13,909 nucleotides of DNA from an uncultured Muribaculaceae bacterium (GTDB taxonomy: Bacteria > Bacteroidota > Bacteroidia > Bacteroidales > Muribaculaceae), in NCBI GenBank assembly GCA_947644475.1, contig CANRZQ010000040.1, positions 1-13,909 on the forward strand, written 5' to 3'. The notes beneath the pieces are model-generated. The model saw only the letters and a program-made list of their open reading frames with translations, did no database searches and was not told where the DNA came from. This document shows, one piece after another, positions 13,722 through 13,909 of this stretch (its first letter is position 1; every line of letters starts with the position of its first letter). Both the position numbers and the translations under genes were made by a program.

Positions 13722-13909
13722 TAAATTTATATATTAAGTATGTCTGATTAAAAAGTTAATGAAATCACGGTGTAGGGACGCACGGCTCGTGCGTCCGCGT
13801 AAATATCATTAACACAATTTATTAATATCGTTTTGTAACGGACGCACGAGCCGTGCGTCCCAATGCTGTTTACTTAAGCGCTAAAATTAATAAGCGGACA
13901 TAACCACTT
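13722..13909. repeat. Gene-free window end with a 23 bp inverted repeat (arms 13775-13797 and 13839-13861)
   Basis: Left arm GGGACGCACG-GCT-CGTGCGTCCG and right arm CGGACGCACG-AGC-CGTGCGTCCC are perfect reverse complements over 23 bp, separated by 41 nt of AT-rich DNA. Each arm is itself a 9 bp hairpin (GGACGCACG / CGTGCGTCC) with a 3 nt loop. This is REP/BIME-like. No gene is seen between 13566 and the window end (344 bp). Confidence 0.8.

Overview
The window looks like part of a gut-type Bacteroidales chromosome. This rests on the gene families present and on several promoter-like sites matching the Bacteroidetes -7 consensus TAnnTTTG. A Muribaculaceae-like genome would fit, but that is inference. 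The core genes are GC-rich; an AT-rich island at about 10.9-12.5 kb stands out.

Layout: positions 1-215 (minus) hold the broken 5' part of a DinD-family gene, placed just after galK. A minus-strand operon follows: a TPR-like protein of unknown function, then galK (galactokinase), 1 nt apart. A short divergent promoter region separates it from plus-strand recG (Holliday-junction/fork helicase), a secreted GH3 beta-glycosidase, a pyruvoyl decarboxylase of the phosphatidylserine decarboxylase (PsiD-type) family, and an MltF-like lytic transglycosylase lipoprotein. A textbook intrinsic terminator lies between the last two. From 10.9 kb the strand flips: a three-gene hipB-hipS-hipT toxin-antitoxin operon (minus), then an OmpA-family lipoprotein (minus), then about 340 bp of repeat-rich non-coding DNA to the window end.

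The most interesting region is 10.75-12.75 kb. HipBST is a tripartite toxin-antitoxin system: HipB is the DNA-binding repressor, HipS a stand-alone copy of the HipA N-terminal subdomain, and HipT the kinase toxin. All three genes overlap at start/stop codons. Upstream of hipB are two TATACC-N6-GGTATA operators with a degenerate third exactly midway (41 bp steps); the proximal one overlaps a TATATTTG promoter element. The island is bracketed by a roughly 92 bp direct repeat that covers the last 12-13 codons of two unrelated genes, so HipT and the OmpA lipoprotein both end in LIDKAPDTD(E/G)AN. The repeat also includes a palindromic non-coding segment. This suggests either that the cassette arrived at the 3' end of the OmpA gene with duplication of its end, or that a mobile palindromic repeat supplies new C-termini and stop codons.

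Other gene roles are ordinary: galactose use (galK), glycan breakdown (GH3), DNA repair (recG) and envelope maintenance (MltF-like, OmpA-like).
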